Assembly (NCBI RefSeq): GCF_041734735.1
Contig: NC_134876.1
Coordinates: 83,680,174 to 83,744,173, forward strand
Origin: Babylonia areolata
Lineage: Eukaryota; Mollusca; Gastropoda; Neogastropoda; Buccinidae
Reading direction: 5' to 3'
DNA length: 64,000 nucleotides
Part shown: piece after piece, positions 39,201 through 53,900 of the stretch
Layout: each line of letters starts with the position of its first letter
Numbering within the stretch: the stretch's first letter is position 1
Position numbers and translations under genes: made by a program
The notes under the pieces: model-generated
Database searches by the model: none
Seen by the model: only the letters and a program-made list of their open reading frames with translations
Told to the model about the DNA's origin: nothing

Positions 39201-42200
39201 TTGATGTCTTCGTCCGTCCCCCCGTCTTTGCTGACAACACTGCCGAAGTAAGGGTGCGTGTATTGTTGATGTCATTGTTCTGCAATTTCTGCTTTGAATT
39301 TTCCAGGAATCTCATTTTAGTTTTGAACTTCTCGCCTTGGTTTTCTTTTTCTTTAAAGAAAAAAAGAAGAAAAAAAAAGGCGGTTTGGGTTGAGGTTCAG
39401 GATGTGGGGCTGTTTTCTCTGTCATTGATATGTAAAATACCCCATAGAGAGTGAATGTTCCTTCCAGTCATCATGGTCAACCATAATTCTTGGTAACTTA
39501 GACCTGCTTTTTGTACTCTCTTTTCAGTCTGTATTCTTTGTGATGTTCATAGACATACTGTACTGCATGTTGACAAGACTCATCATTGATGGTGGTGTTA
39601 ATAATGTGAATTTTATGATAATTGGTTGCTGTGGTAATAGTTGTTTATGTATTTTTTTGCCTTGGTCAGCTTCCGTTCAAAGCTGACCTCAAATATGATG
39701 ACAGGACCACGCAGTTGGGTGACATTATCTACATAGTTGTGTTTCTAAAACTTTTTGACAAGCGGTGCAGATTTCTATGCCACTCTGATCTGATTCATGC
39801 GGAGATGTAATGAAACTTTGAAAGGAAGACCAAAGTACAGCCCTGTCACGTGGTTTTTTACCAAATGCAAAATAGATCTCCATAGCATCATTGTTGTCGT
39901 CCTCATCTTTGTCATTCACTGTAAATAAAGAAAAATGGTCTCATGTTCTGTTGCTTTGATGCCCTGCTTTAGTAATGGCCTCAGTTTTGATTTGCACTCC
40001 TCTTTTATGTCTTTGATGAGTTTGTTCCAAGCTATGGTGTTGTGGAATTCATTGGGGCTTACTTAATAAAGGTACACAGTGGCAGTCTCCACTCCAGAGC
40101 AGATGCTGCATCAGTTTTGATTTGACTGTGAGGTAGGAGGCACACCACCATAATGATTTAACATCATATGGTCTCCTCAGTGATGTAATCTGATAGATAT
40201 TTCTTTGTGGATTGGGAGTGCAACTGCATGAGCTTGGCTATGCTTGTGCGTTGAAAGGAGAGGAGTGGGGTTGTAGTTCGGATGAGTAGTATGAGAGTTC
40301 ATCCACAATTTTTTCATGGATAGAATATAAAACAGTTTGATTGATACTAATAGTCTTCCAAAACAAAACAAAATTCAGCAGATAAGTGTCATTTGCCTGG
40401 CTTCATGGGCAAGAAAGGAATGGTTTTCTACACAAACAGATGGATACATTTCAGTCCATGAAAATCTCACCTGGAATATGCATCCACTTCATGGATCTGC
40501 ATCTGGAAAGACTCAACACAATCAGACTGAGCAAAGTTCAGGACCGTACCATCTGAATCATCAGAGCCAGCTAGAAAAGCATGTCCACAGTCGCAGTATC
40601 ACTGCCCTCAAGACCATTAGAGGAAACATAATCTCACTCTTAATTGATTGTAATGGAAAAAAAAACCCAGCAGGACTTCACCCAGTAGTAGAAAGACAGC
40701 ATCAAAAGTGTTCTGGCAGAGTTGAAAGCTTGAAAGACTGCCCTCAAACTTAGTGTATGTGAAATTCAATAAACACTCAGAGAACAGATTATTGAGGTAG
40801 AGTATTGACCACACCAGAAAGAAACAGCACATTAAAAACTTTGCCAGGAATCCCCAAAAGAAAGAACAGCTATAAGACAATGAGGAATAGGTTATCATGA
40901 ACTGAACATTGCCCCAGATTTGCCTGGAGTTGACAACAGAGAAGAACAAGGTGAACTGATGCCGCTGACCCATGAGACCCTAGATAAAAATATCCTGCAG
41001 ACTTGTGGCCCCTGTTTATATAGAAAGGTGGAATCCTCAAGTGTTTTTCAGATGGCAGCAGATCAGTATACTGAGCTGTGGTGCACATAACTGGCCCCAG
41101 TGATCCTGACAGTCTGAAGGTCTCTGCTTCAGAGCATGCAGAGCTGCAGTAACTCCAGTCAGATACTGTAGGACAACAGAAGGTGCTGCACAAGTTGAGC
41201 TCCAGAATGAATCTGGTCTTGAAATGTATTTCAACACTCTGTGGGTGTATGGCAACAAGGTTTCAAACAGACTGTTGGAATAGGGCAGCAAGCTGGGTCA
41301 CCTAGCTCACCTGGTCTCCTATGCGGTGATAAAAACATCCATATGGAGCAGCTTTCACTTAGCTTTGAAAAGTTGCCTAAATGTTGGCGCACAAGGTTAC
41401 AGCATAACACAACTTAAATGAAAGCAACAGGTCATCATTGTCAGGCTGCAGAGTTGTTTTTGCTTGTTCCTGTTGTGAATTGCACCTCTTCAGACTGAAT
41501 ATTGCCCACTTAGATGACTGCCCATGTGGCCCTGGTTCAGGAACACATCCTTCAAAGTTACCCCACTTCGGTTCATGAATGGATTCACTGTGGAGGACAA
41601 CAGACATTGTTATTACACTCTGCCTGACCATATAGTATGGCATGAGCAGCACAGAAGAACCAAAACAACAACTTTATCTCAGAATGTGTTGATTTGTTTC
41701 AGCTGGATGAAGACATGCATTATGTGACCAGCTGGAAAGATGGCATGAAGAATAAGGGTCAAGTACTTGAGCTCTGCCGACTTATGGTTCGTGCAGAGAA
41801 GGCAGAGCATCGCATGACTCTTCTCAAAATCATGCAGGTTTGTATTGTAGTCATGTGTCTCTGCCATTTCTCTCTTTTGACTACTTCATCATCATCACCT
41901 TTGCAGCTTTTGTTTTACTGTTGTTATGGAGAAACATGACACTGGCTAGTTAAACTTTCCTTTTTTTTTTCTTTTCTGTCTCTGGATATTTTGGGAATTC
42001 TGAGAGATGGATGTGAGCCTTTCAAGGTTTACATGCCATCATTCAAAGGAGCAAAGGTGTTTTTTTTTGTTTGTTAATGTCTAGTTCAAAACTTATTGTT
42101 GTTTGTTGGTGTTGTTGATATACATATATGTGTTAATGTTTAAATTGTTACTATCATTTTGTTGTTTTATGTGCTATACTGTTTTTTTTGTTTTGTTTTT

Positions 42201-45200
42201 TTGTCAAGTTAGGTTTAACTGCCTTGGATGTAAATTGTATGGAGACAAGAAGAAGAAATGCTTTTATTGCAAACTGGAATCAAGAAGACAAAAAGAAGAA
42301 AAGAGTTTACTTTTAAAAAGCCCACAGGGCCTGCAAGAAAAGAAAAAAAATGTGAAAGCACATACAGATTTCCAACAGCAAACATGAAAATAGGGAAACA
42401 CAAATTAAGCAAACATGACAAAAACCAACGACAACAAATTTACATGATTTCTTCAAGAAATTCACAGAGGAAAACGATGAGATGCTGTAATTAGTGTAAA
42501 CAAAATAACCAGATGAAAAGATTGATGAAAGAGCTAAGATGAGCAGGGAACAGACAAAAACTTGCTGTGGGGAATGGTGGTGGAGAAAAATAAAACAACT
42601 GTAGTCTCATGAAACAGGACCAATTAAGGTTTGTGAGTCAGATACTTATGTCCTGACTCATTCTTGTTTCTCACTTAACGGTAATGAAAGGAGAAAGTGG
42701 GAGACATTACAAAGCGAAGACAAATCAAGAAAAGAAACATTGTGTTGTTTTGTGGTAAACCTTACTGTGGAAGAAAAGTATATATCATTAATGCTTCAGT
42801 CTTTTGAGGTGAATATAGTTCTCAAAACCAGGATGCTTCTCTGGCGTAGGGACATACAACTTGTAATTTGAATAGTTCCATCTTTAAGAATTTTTTTTTT
42901 GTGGGTGCTTAACCTTGAAGTGTGAATTTTAAGAATGATTATTGAAAGAAATAGCAGTGCATAAGATTGGTCGTTTACGCACTGCATGTATTAGATGACT
43001 CTGTGTATGTTTTTACTTTTGTACAATTTCTTCCTCTCCATACTTCTGCTTTCGCTACATAGTTATTAATTTCATTACTTTGTCTTGTGGGTTATACTTA
43101 GTTTTGTGGCATGGGTAGTCTCTTGGTATGTTTGTCTTCCAATGATATTTTCAAAGACACTTTCTGTGTCTGAAGTTATGGAAATGAGGTCTTGGAAGTA
43201 ACTAGAATTGATGTTCTGTGACCAGTACAAGTGTGAGTATACTCTGGTGGTGTTATATTATTTGAAATATGATTCTTCAAAATAGATGTTTCTGTGAATT
43301 GTGCTTACACATCTGAACAAGTCTGTAACTTGTGCCAAATAATTATCAGATTATTAAAAACAACAACAACAACAAAACAACATAGGAAGGTAGTGAATTA
43401 GTGTGCATGACAAGGGTTTTGTTCATGTTGACAGGATATTAAAGTTTGGATGTAAAATTAGGTCCAAGATTTTCAGCTTATCACTTTGTTATATCCCTGT
43501 GAGTTTCTTAAGTATTTTTTGTTGACAGCCAGACTGGCACACCCATTTCTTGGCCCAGTCTGAAGAAAAAAAAATCCAGAGTAGTAGTAATTCAAATTAG
43601 GTTGTATGTCTGTGTTAGTTGGTGTGTCTGGGTGCATGGGTGGGTATATCTGTTCTGTTACATTGTGCACAATTGAGTTCATTATTTGCTGTCTGTAGTT
43701 CTGTATAGTTTGGTGAGGGAGTGTGTGTGATATTACTGTCTGTCCATTTGCTTCCAGCTTGAGTATTGACTTTCTGGGTGCGTGTGTGATTATGATATCC
43801 AGTCTCTTAGAAATAACAGTTTTCTTAAAAAAGGCTACAAGATCATTTAGAACTGAGTTCTCAACCAGAATGAAAGACCTTTTTATGCCTCCTCTAATCA
43901 AATTTTTTTCTTTCTTCTACTTCCAACTTTCAGACTTTGATTTGAGGTGGCTAAGAATGCTTAGTATTGAATTTGGTACTTGCTGTTAGAATTATAACAA
44001 CAGACTGTGCATTAGATATATTTTCTTTACTTTTCTTGTATCGGGTAGAAACTTTTTTCTTTTTCATCAGGTAACATTTTTCCAGTTTTGTTTGTTGATA
44101 ATGAAAGTTGTGTCAAGTAAGACAAAAAGTAAATAGATCAAATAAAAGAGAAAAAAAAGTAGGGAGAGAAATCTGCCGAGCAAACAAAATAGAATTTCTC
44201 AGCCCTGTTTCTGACACTACCAGATTATTGACGAGGGAGAAGAGTGACAAGACAAAGGAATCTCCTCTCGCTGCCGTCAAGAGCCAGCATTACCTACCCT
44301 CTCAGATCAAAGGACAGACAGAGAGACAGAAGGCAGAGCAGACAGACGCCAGGTCAGGAAGACAGGCAGACAGGCTTCGCCCGCGCTGATGTGCTATCAA
44401 GGGTACTGCATTTTGGATATGCTGTTTCATCTGCCTTTAGCGTCATGATCGTGTTTCTGCTGTGACACCTCTATATCAACATTTTGAAAAAAGACTGTTG
44501 CCACACACATTAACTTTGGATCATTGAATGAAGTCGACATGGTAGTGGACAAAAATCTGTGTATGCGAAAGAATGAACATGAATCAGAAAAAGAATACTG
44601 GCAAATATGGAAAAGATTCATAGGCTCAACCATGATCTGATAACGACAGAAGTTGATATTATTTGAGAACTTTAAAACAGTTCAGTTTCCTTCCCTGACA
44701 TTTCTTATAATGTTGGAGCATGTATTGATACATGTAATTCATTCAGTGAAGTTTCCAACATAGAAGTTGAAATGCTGGAGCTGATGCTGAGAGGGTAGTC
44801 TGTGAGAGAAGTCGTCAATCAATCCTTAGGGATCAGTCAGAAACAACACTGTCAAATTGCCTTTGGGTTTTTCATTGTCAGTAGAAAATAGGTTCTCTTT
44901 GTGAGAAAATCAGAACTTGGCTGAGAAATTCTATTTTGAAAGTGAACTCTTGTCCGTTAATTTTTTAAATATTGTTTTCCTTCACAAAATATTGTATACA
45001 AATATGCAGTGTTAAGAATAATGTAATCTTCATATAAGTTGAAAATTTTTTTTCTAAGTATGTGAAATTAACTGTTTCACTTACTTTAGTTAGGGCAGCG
45101 TCATATTTGTCTGTTGTTTAAAAAAAGCCCCGAAACAAAATCAGTAATATTTTTCCATATACTGTCTTTGAATACTAGTTACTTGTCATTTGAAGCTGGT

Positions 45201-46404
45201 AATGCTGAAATGTATACAAAGAATTAACAGATCACATTGAAAGCTGCTCTTTAAGCATACTTGATATGATATAATGGCCTGTAACACTTTATAGATTTAA
45301 CATTTTCTGTAATTTTGGACTAATGAGGCAACATGTTTTTTCCTGTTGATCTTGACCCCAGCGCTTTACACATGAATGCACCAGATTCATGGATAAATGA
45401 TTAACAGAACAAGTAGGCATTTTATAGCATTTATCACTAAACAGCACAAGCTCCAAAACAATATTTATAAAGGGGGAAAAATGGGTTATATTTGTTTTGT
45501 TAGGAAATTAGTTGAAAAGTGGTCAGAGGTCACCATACACAAATAAACAAAAATTTCCCGAATCTTGAAGTCAGTCATTCACAGAGCTTACAGCTGATTT
45601 TTTTTTCATTTGTCAACACATAGAGCTGCTTGTGACCAGTTGGTATAATGGTGAAAACAAAAGTGTGTATCCTATGAATTTTTGTTTAAACTGAAGATGA
45701 TCAATCTTGAAGTTCAGTAAAACACTGGAGGCAAATAATAAACAAGAAAGCTGTTGACATACAGTGGAACTGAAAAGTAGTGCTGCAGCCTTCACCTTGA
45801 ATGGCAGCATGTCTGAAGAGGCTTGTTAACTTTTTAAAAATGTTTTTATCAGACTGTGTGAGTTCAGATTTCTCAGCTTTCTCATCTGATTTTTCAGTGA
45901 GGAATTCTATTTTCATGTTTCTTTTCTTTGTTTTATATTATTACTAACATTACAGATGTTGAAAGTTGGTGACTTAGTTTTTTTCAGCGTAGTTCTGAAG
46001 TTACTTTTGAGTTTCACTAGTTCAGACGTAATTTGACTGTGCGAAATACTCATGTGCACCTTATTCTAACATTTTTTTCTTCTTTTTTTTTGTAAAATCT
46101 TGGAGTTGCGCCTTGTATTCAGGAACACATTAAAGACTGATAATTACTGTACTCGGAGAAATAAGTGCATTCTTGTGCTGTTTCTGGCCACAGTTTCAAG
46201 TTATCATGGTAGATATCATAGGAAGTAATCCCTTCTAGTTTAGGACCTTATTCTTCACTGCTGACTTTCAGAAACCTGTTTTCTTCTTTGAAATGGAGAG
46301 TCTGCTTGTGGTTAATTTGCTTTTCTTCTCTCTGTTTCTACCCAGATATGACTGACCATTGTGTGTGTATGTCTGTGTTTGTTGTGAAATATTAAGGTAT
46401 TGAT

Positions 46405-46439
<35 letters not shown>

Positions 46440-49400
46440 TGGTAGGGTTTCATCTTTCATGATCAACATCTGAACATGTGTTCATTCTCAAATCCATGAT
46501 AAGTCTTTTTCAGTTTCTATAAAAAATGCTTTTGTGTATTATAGAAAAAAGCAATTTATTTGTATTTGGAGAGAGATTGCAGACAAAACCAGTGAAAGAA
46601 GGAGTGCTGGAAAAATCTGTTTGCAGTCAAAAGTTTTTCTTGTGACATTAAGTGATGTATTTGGGAAAATAAAAAGAATATGGAGAGTGATTCAGTTTAT
46701 GTATGATTTTTAAAAAGATTTTAACTCTAGAAGATACTGCACTGAACTGAATAAAACATTGCATTCTAAAATTCACAGTGGATTCATCTCATGCAAATAT
46801 TTCTTATTGTCAATACATTTGATTGTGTGGAAATCAAAAGTTTCCATCCATCATTTAATCTGTTCTTCATTAGTGTGCTGCTGAATGATTCCCCCCTCTG
46901 CCCCCCCCACCCCACCCCCCCGTCCCCCCCCCACACCCCCCCCCTCCTCCCTCCCCAGCTACTTTCTAGAACGTCGTAACAGGCTTCTGTTGCATGCATC
47001 TTAAACAGAAAATTGAACATTGTCTGTATGAATGGAAGGGAAACAAACAAAAAAAAGCTTAACGCTTTTACGTGACATGGTGATGTTCACAGGAGACGAC
47101 AGAAATCAACTGTCTCCGTCTGTTCCTGGGTTATCAAGGATTATCTCTTCTCTGGAGTTGGATGGTGGACATTGACATGGGAGACATTGAAGAAGAACAC
47201 ACTTTGAAGACAACAGTATGTTGGGTTGACTCACAAATTTCACTTCAGTGGTGTATAGTTTGTGTACTATCAGTTCTTAACAATTTATATAATTTTTTTT
47301 TTTAAATGAAAGACAATTTTTGTTTATGCTATAACATTTTAACCTTGCTATGTGCAGTATCAACCATCTTCTTGAGAATTAGGTTTACATCTTTAAGCTT
47401 TCGTTTATTTTGAAGTGTTTTACAGTACAGAAAATCTAAAGACCAACAAACAAGACAGAATCCCATGAAAATGACAAAATTGGTAGGTAGGACTTGGGAT
47501 CATTGAATAATTGATGTTTAACCAATGAAAATCTCAGCATTTCTTTTAACTCTTTCATTCCTAGTTTTCTATGAACCATTACTTCCCCTTGTTCCTAGAT
47601 TCCTTTTACGCATGTATACCCTTCATTCCTGGATTTAGAGAAGAGAAAGAGAGTACGAAGCGGGGTACTTATTTCGGAGACTTACGGCAACGCGGTTCAT
47701 AACAGTATACTAAGATTGTTATATACCGTTGTGTACAGAATTGATGTGAGAAGGTGTCTGTGACCGTGTTGATTCTATACAGTGACATCTCTGGTGACAC
47801 TCAGGTGTAAAACAGGTGAGTTTAGGGTAAAACACAACGCATGCAAGTACGTACCATACGCAGGACAGTGTTTTGCTTGCACAGTGTTCACATCATGCAG
47901 GTACTCACAGAGTATGCCTCACATGTATCCCAGTGCCACACTGCTGGTCATATCCACAGAAAACTGTCACAATTGTCACTGCAGTTGTCCCTACTAGATC
48001 ATTGATTTGAAGTTTGTTTACTGTCTAGAAGAGGATGTCTTTCACTACATAAGCAGCTAATGAGCCAGAATCAGAGCATTATTTACACAGTTCTATGCAC
48101 ATACACTATTCACAAACAAAACGTTCTCTATATACATGTGTCATTGTCACAATCACCATGTCACATGTCACACAAAGGTGACACGCGTGTGGTACACCTT
48201 GAAGCAGTCGCGCTGGTTGCTGCATAAATACACAGCACACTTTTCACCTTTGATTCTTGTCTTTCATTTTTTGAAAAGGTTGTTGGCATAGCTGACACCA
48301 GGGTGTGTGTGGTTGTATTTGTTGTGTCGTGCTGTGCACACCACACAGGTATGGTTGTCACCTTCTCCACGAACAGGCCAGTGATCTGTGCGGTCAAGGC
48401 GGGGGTCTGCTGCACTGGTTTCCGTTCTGGGTCAGCCAGGATGGGATTTTTCGACAAAATAATTGCCAATGAGTTGGTGGGCCAGGTCCAGCTTGAAGGA
48501 GAGCAGGTCTCGCTTGCTTTGTCTCTGAGGTCTGTGGTCTGTTACCTCCCCCTCAATGACAAAAGCGTTGTATATTGCTGTCTCCATCAGCTTTGTTTCC
48601 ACCCGTCGATACCACTTCATGGACTTCTTTGACTTGTTTTGACGGGTGTTCTGGTCCAGTCTGTCCACACCATACATGTTGACGGCGTAGGCAGCCACTG
48701 ATGGGGGGCAAGGAAACTCCGCGACAGTCCCGTCTTTCTGGCGTTGTCTGGCAGTGGCACCTGAGTTGTCATGAGGTGGGTGTGCTGTGGAAAGGTAGTA
48801 CACCATTCTGTTGTCTTTCCATGATGTTGCTATCATGTCACCACACTGTCGCCATTCAGAAGTGCCACGGGGAATCTGACGTATTTCTGCCTTGGTCTTG
48901 ACCAGATCACTTGGGTAACCAAGACGGTTGGGTCGAATTGTGCCGCACAGGTACGTCCCCTTGCCCAACAGGTACTTTGCCAGCACAGGTGAGGTGTAAA
49001 AATTGTCTGTGAAGACAACGTGGCCAAAGTCATGAATTGGTTTGGTCAGACCAATCACAACACAAGCACTGAGCCCCATCAGTTTGTTCACTTGCTGTCC
49101 GTGTTTTCCTGTGTACACCTCCATATTGTAGCAGTATGCTGTCTTGGCATCAGCAAGTACCCACAGCTTGATACCAAACTTCACAGGTTTGTCCCTCATA
49201 TACTGTTTGAAGCCTAAACGGCCCTTGAATGGTACCATCGCTTCATCGACTGTCACATTTTGGTAAGGAGCAAACTCATTTCTGAAACTGTCCCTGACTT
49301 TGTCCAGAATGAAACGAAGTTTGTGGAGTTTGTCACTTCGATCAACAGGTGAGGTAGGATCCACAAAATACACGTATCTCCAAATCTGAAAGAATTGGTC

Positions 49401-50889
49401 ATGACTCATCACACTGCCAAACGGAGTACGGAGAAGAAAGTTTTTTGCACTTGTGCTCCAACAGTGTGTGTCTCTGTCAAGTCGCATAATGTCCTTCATT
49501 ATCAGCAGTCCATAATAGACCTTGATTTCTTCCAGTGTAATGGGTTTCCACTCACCTTTGTTCTTTTCTGGCTCCTCAGTCCGTTTCTTTGTGGCATTGT
49601 TGTTCGTGAAGTTGACAATAGAATGAAACACTTCATCGGAATAAAACAGCTGAAAGTAATCCAGTGCTGTCATCGATGTATCCAGCACGCGAACAGGTCC
49701 TGATCGCCGATTGAACGACGTTCTGGTGCTAGGGTCAGGTGCAATCACCAATGTAATTACCGCTCACCCACTCAAACCGTGGCCGCATGTAAAACAAAGG
49801 CAGGTTTTCATCATCCAGCTCCTCTCCACTTTCGTCACCCGCTATTTGTGCTTCTATTGCAGCAGCTAACTGTGCTCTCTCCTCTTCATTAAGTTGCAAC
49901 AGATCGAAAGCATCATCTGGTAAAGCGTTGTAAAATTCATCATCAGAAAACTGGTCTGAATCTGAATTTTCTACACCTTCCATCTTCCGTGTTCGTGTGT
50001 TCACTCAGAAATGCCACGTCTGCAGTTGCACACTGGCAGGAATGAAGCAGTGGCCACTTTCCCACGGCCCAGGGAGGGAGAGGGGGGTGTCTGGCATCCA
50101 TTCCATTCATAAACACTGCCCCACAAGTGCCCCGGTCAAGGATAGATGACGCGTGCTGATGACGCGACTCACGCGAAGTTCAAAGCGCTTACTGCGAGAA
50201 CCGATTTTCCAGGCGGCAGGAAGGAAAGGAGGAATTTTCTGCTGCACAGTTTACCGGCCTCCAGGAATGAAGGGTATGATTCTAGCAAACCGGAAAACCG
50301 TGCTGCCGGAATGAAAGAGTTAAGCAATACAGGCAGATTAATTTGGATGATGATATTTGCTCCATTTCAACTGATTTTTATTTGTTTTTATGTTCAAACT
50401 CAAAGGCATGTAAGTTGCTTATCCACAATTTTCTTCAGTATTAGTCAGTGTTTGTGTTATGTTGGACTTTCCCTAGTTTCAACAGATGAAGATTAAGCAA
50501 TGTATTTAGTTTGATGTTTTAGAGACATTTTCTTTGATATGGTGAGCGACAGTTCATGACGTATGACGTACATCAACAACGCAGTCAAGAGGTTAAGACA
50601 ACATGTATTTACAGTTACCCATTGGTTAATGTAAAAAAGCAACCCATATTACTGATGGTGTTTTACTGTTTGCAGAATGGCTACATGTTTACTTTCAGAC
50701 TTACAAGAAAAAGTCACAAACAAAATTTTGGAAAGCCAAGAGTCGTTGAATAATAAGGGTAATGAGCAAACAAGCACTGGTTACTTTTTGATGTAATAAT
50801 TAAAATGCGCAGGAGTAGGACATATATCACCAGGAATCCATCAGGGGACCTTAATCATTCATTTTCGTTTGTTATGAAATGCAGTGGCA

Positions 50890-50957
<68 letters not shown>

Positions 50958-53900
50958 GTGTGTGTGTGTGTGTGTTTATATATGTATATATATATAACTA
51001 CAATAGTATTTTCTGGATCAGATCAGATGGAATTACATGTGCATTTTGTTGCTGCCTGTTCAGATCCTGGAGGTGCTGAAGATGTTGCCCATTACCAACA
51101 GAACCATTCTGAAGGAAAGCAAGATCATGCAGATTGTGGAGAAGTGGGCCAGTGTTCCCCAGCCCCCGCCCCCCCCTGAAACGGATACAGAAGCAGACTC
51201 TAACAGTGAGCCCTTGCCGCTGCCTGTGGCCCCTGACCGCCCTGTGGTGTCCATTCTGGCTCTCCACAAGGACTCCAAAGACCAGAAGGGCGGCAAGAAG
51301 CGAGTCACTTTTGCTGATGAGGCAGCTAGCTCTGATAGTGATTTGTCAGACTCCCTCAAAGTTTCCTCCACAAATGAGGATGCAGGAATGGATGCCAAAG
51401 TTTGCCAAGCTGATTCAGCTGATGCCAGTGATTCTGGCTTGGAAGCTAAAACTGTTGGGCAGGACGCTGTCAAAGATGCTAATAATGATGAGAATGCCCA
51501 GGCATGTGTGGGATCTGAGTCGACAACAGTGTCATTAGTGGAGATTGGTGATAAACCTGCAGAAAGTTTGCAGGTAGACACTGCAGGGAGATCACTTGGC
51601 ACAGATAACACCAGTGAACAGTTAGATCAAGTTATGACTGACAAAGCTGACACATCAGATTCTGCTCAGACAGAAAGAGCAGATAAATCAGATATCAGTC
51701 AGGAAGATACTGCCAATACTTCAGACAGTAAGCAGAATGACAAGTCTGAAGAAAAGACTGAAGAAGAGTCAGCTGTTGTTCGACCAGAAGGTCCTATGAC
51801 CAGGCACAGAGCCAGCAGACGCCCCTCTGTGGTTCCCAGCCCTAAAACAAAGAAGAGAGGGGGCCGCAGATGCCTCAGTGCAGAAAAAGAGAAAGAAGAC
51901 AAAGAATCATCTAGTTCAAAAGAGGAAACGGGTAACAATGATGCAAAACTGGAAGAAGATGCCACAGACACTTCCCAGGATTCAGACATTGGTGTTAGCA
52001 GTGTTGCAGACAAGACAGAGACACCTCAGGCAGAGAAACCTGTCACAGAGCTGGGTTTTTCAAACCTGTTGAAAGAGGTTGTGGCTTCTGAATCCAAAAC
52101 TGTGCCAGAGCTGCCAGCAGCTGAGGATAGCAGCGTCAAGCCCATGGAGCTGTCTGAAGAAAGCGCTTCCTTGAGCAGTGAGTCTGATTCTGCCGACTCT
52201 GATTTTGCAGCTAGTGTGGGGGTCCCTTCAGCTTTAGCTGAGGGCAAGGAGAGGGAGGATTCAGCAAAGCCCCATGAAGCCACGTACACTGAAGTTTCCG
52301 CTGATGCAGAAGAGATGGACGAAATTTCCTCTCTGGCTGCTGGACTTCTGTCTGGGTGGAGTGAACTCAAAGTTAGTATTGTACATATGTTATTTTCTTT
52401 TGTGTGAAGGTTTCAAAATTTTTGAGATACTCCTTTACCAACACACACACTCATGCACGCATGTACGCATGCACACATGCAGATGCAGGCTTGCATGCAC
52501 GTTTATTATGTGCCTTCTCCTATGCAGGGAAACACAGACATATATGGCATATTTCCCTCATGATGTATATCCACATGTAATTTACAGATACTTGTTGTGT
52601 CTGTGTACCTGGATGATATTTGTAGAATGTCTGAAGAATATTATCAGAACAGTCACTTGCAGTTTGAAGAGGCCATTCAAATAATAGCTGGAAAAAAAGA
52701 AAAATTGAGTTGCTGTTTTTTTCACAGGCTTTTGATCTGTTTTTCATTTTCCTTAACATCAAAATGAGATGCAATTTCATGTATTGAAAACTGGTCCAAA
52801 TACCATAATGATGATGATGGTAATAGTAATGATGATAATAATGATAGCGCCCTTTCCCTCTTAGAGTTCTGGGTGTTGACAAATAGGAATGAGTTGCAAA
52901 TTACATGAACATCTCATGACCACTCTCTTTTTTTCTTTCTCCACCCCCCTCCCCTTTACCTACCCCAACTGCTCCAACCCTCCCTTGTCTTTCATTCCTC
53001 ATACATGCAAAGTGAGTTGGCTTGCATGGGGTGTTATGAAATTAAGAAACTTGAGAGTACAGAGAGGTTTTGAAAAGATGAATTTTTAGTGAAGAGTGAA
53101 AGGCAGAGTCCGGTGAATGGATATGATGTGGAAGGTTGTTCCAGAAGTCAGGAGCAGCAAAAAGGAAAGAGCATTCACCATAGGTTCTTGTATTGACACA
53201 AGGAATTTTCAGAAGGTAACTGACCCTTTTGTTTCTGGCATGGTTTGCTGTGTGCAGGAGTTGTACAAGATTCCCAAGAAGCAGAGAGCGGAGGAGAGGA
53301 AACGGACAGAAAGGGAGTTGGGTGAGTCTTTGTTATGCATTTGTTGACATTCATGTATTTGTTGATGTTGTTTGACAGCATTACGTGTTGATCTGTAACT
53401 TCTCAATGTTGCTGTTATACGTCAGTTTCTCCAGTTCATATTCCTGTACTATCAAATCGAATATAACCATTTTGCAAAGGATAGTTTATGAAACTGTCCA
53501 GAGACATCACACCTGACCTTGTGGCAGGTGAGCATTAGAGTAGTCGTCAGTCTGTCTCATAAACAAAACTTCGATGAAACAGAAACGGGTAGAACATTGA
53601 AGGACAGGGCGGCACAACATAAAACAACTCAGAATAAGAGTTAAGATCAAAACCCAGCAAGCGCCTTATTTAGCTGATTAATATCTTGTGACAGCCCTGG
53701 TATGCCTCCGTGGGGATGTGGGGGATCCTTTCAGTATAAATGGCATCCCTGCCTTCTGGAAATTCTGTGCTAGAAATTTTCTCTTTTCTGTCTCTCTCTG
53801 TTTCTGTCTTTTTTCTTTCTTCACTGTTGTCTTCTTTTTCTGTCTTCCCAGTCCATTCCCTTTTCTTTTTTTCGAGCAAGCCTTGACACTTTTTTCTCTT

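Larger units (their letters stand above)
41838..47092 (+). other. SETD2 intron 11 (longest intron)
   Basis: 5,255 nt, GT-AG. No coding sequence seen. It has a 20-bp perfect inverted repeat enclosing 44185-44938, a (CA)n tract at 46408-46436 and a C-rich tract at about 46891-46957. Otherwise AT-rich and featureless to me. Confidence 0.82.
47546..50323 (-). mobile_element. piggyBac DNA transposon with TTAA target duplication
   Basis: Bounded by TTAA at 47546-47549 and 50320-50323, the piggyBac target site. The ends read TTAACTCTTTCATTCC on each strand, a short terminal inverted repeat. Just inside lies a second inverted repeat, ATACCCTTCATTCCTGG (47616-47632 and its complement at 50260-50276). 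The transposase gene is on the - strand, antisense to SETD2. The element is about 2.77 kb between the TTAA sites, an ordinary length for an autonomous piggyBac. Confidence 0.92.
47216..51063 (+). other. SETD2 intron 12, hosting piggyBac
   Basis: 3,848 nt, GT-AG. Most of it is the piggyBac element at 47546-50323, followed by an (AT)n-(GT)n compound microsatellite (50892-50976) about 90 nt before exon 13. Confidence 0.9.

Noticed and set aside
39622-41690. Open frames in the second half of intron 10
   Set aside because: Short, overlapping on both strands, without recognisable domains. Possibly old repeat DNA, but I cannot name it.
48161-48469. Separate small gene at the 3' side of the piggyBac transposase
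   Set aside because: The correct frame is the Cys-rich C-terminal tail of the transposase (TCVVC, CAVYLCSNQRDCF).
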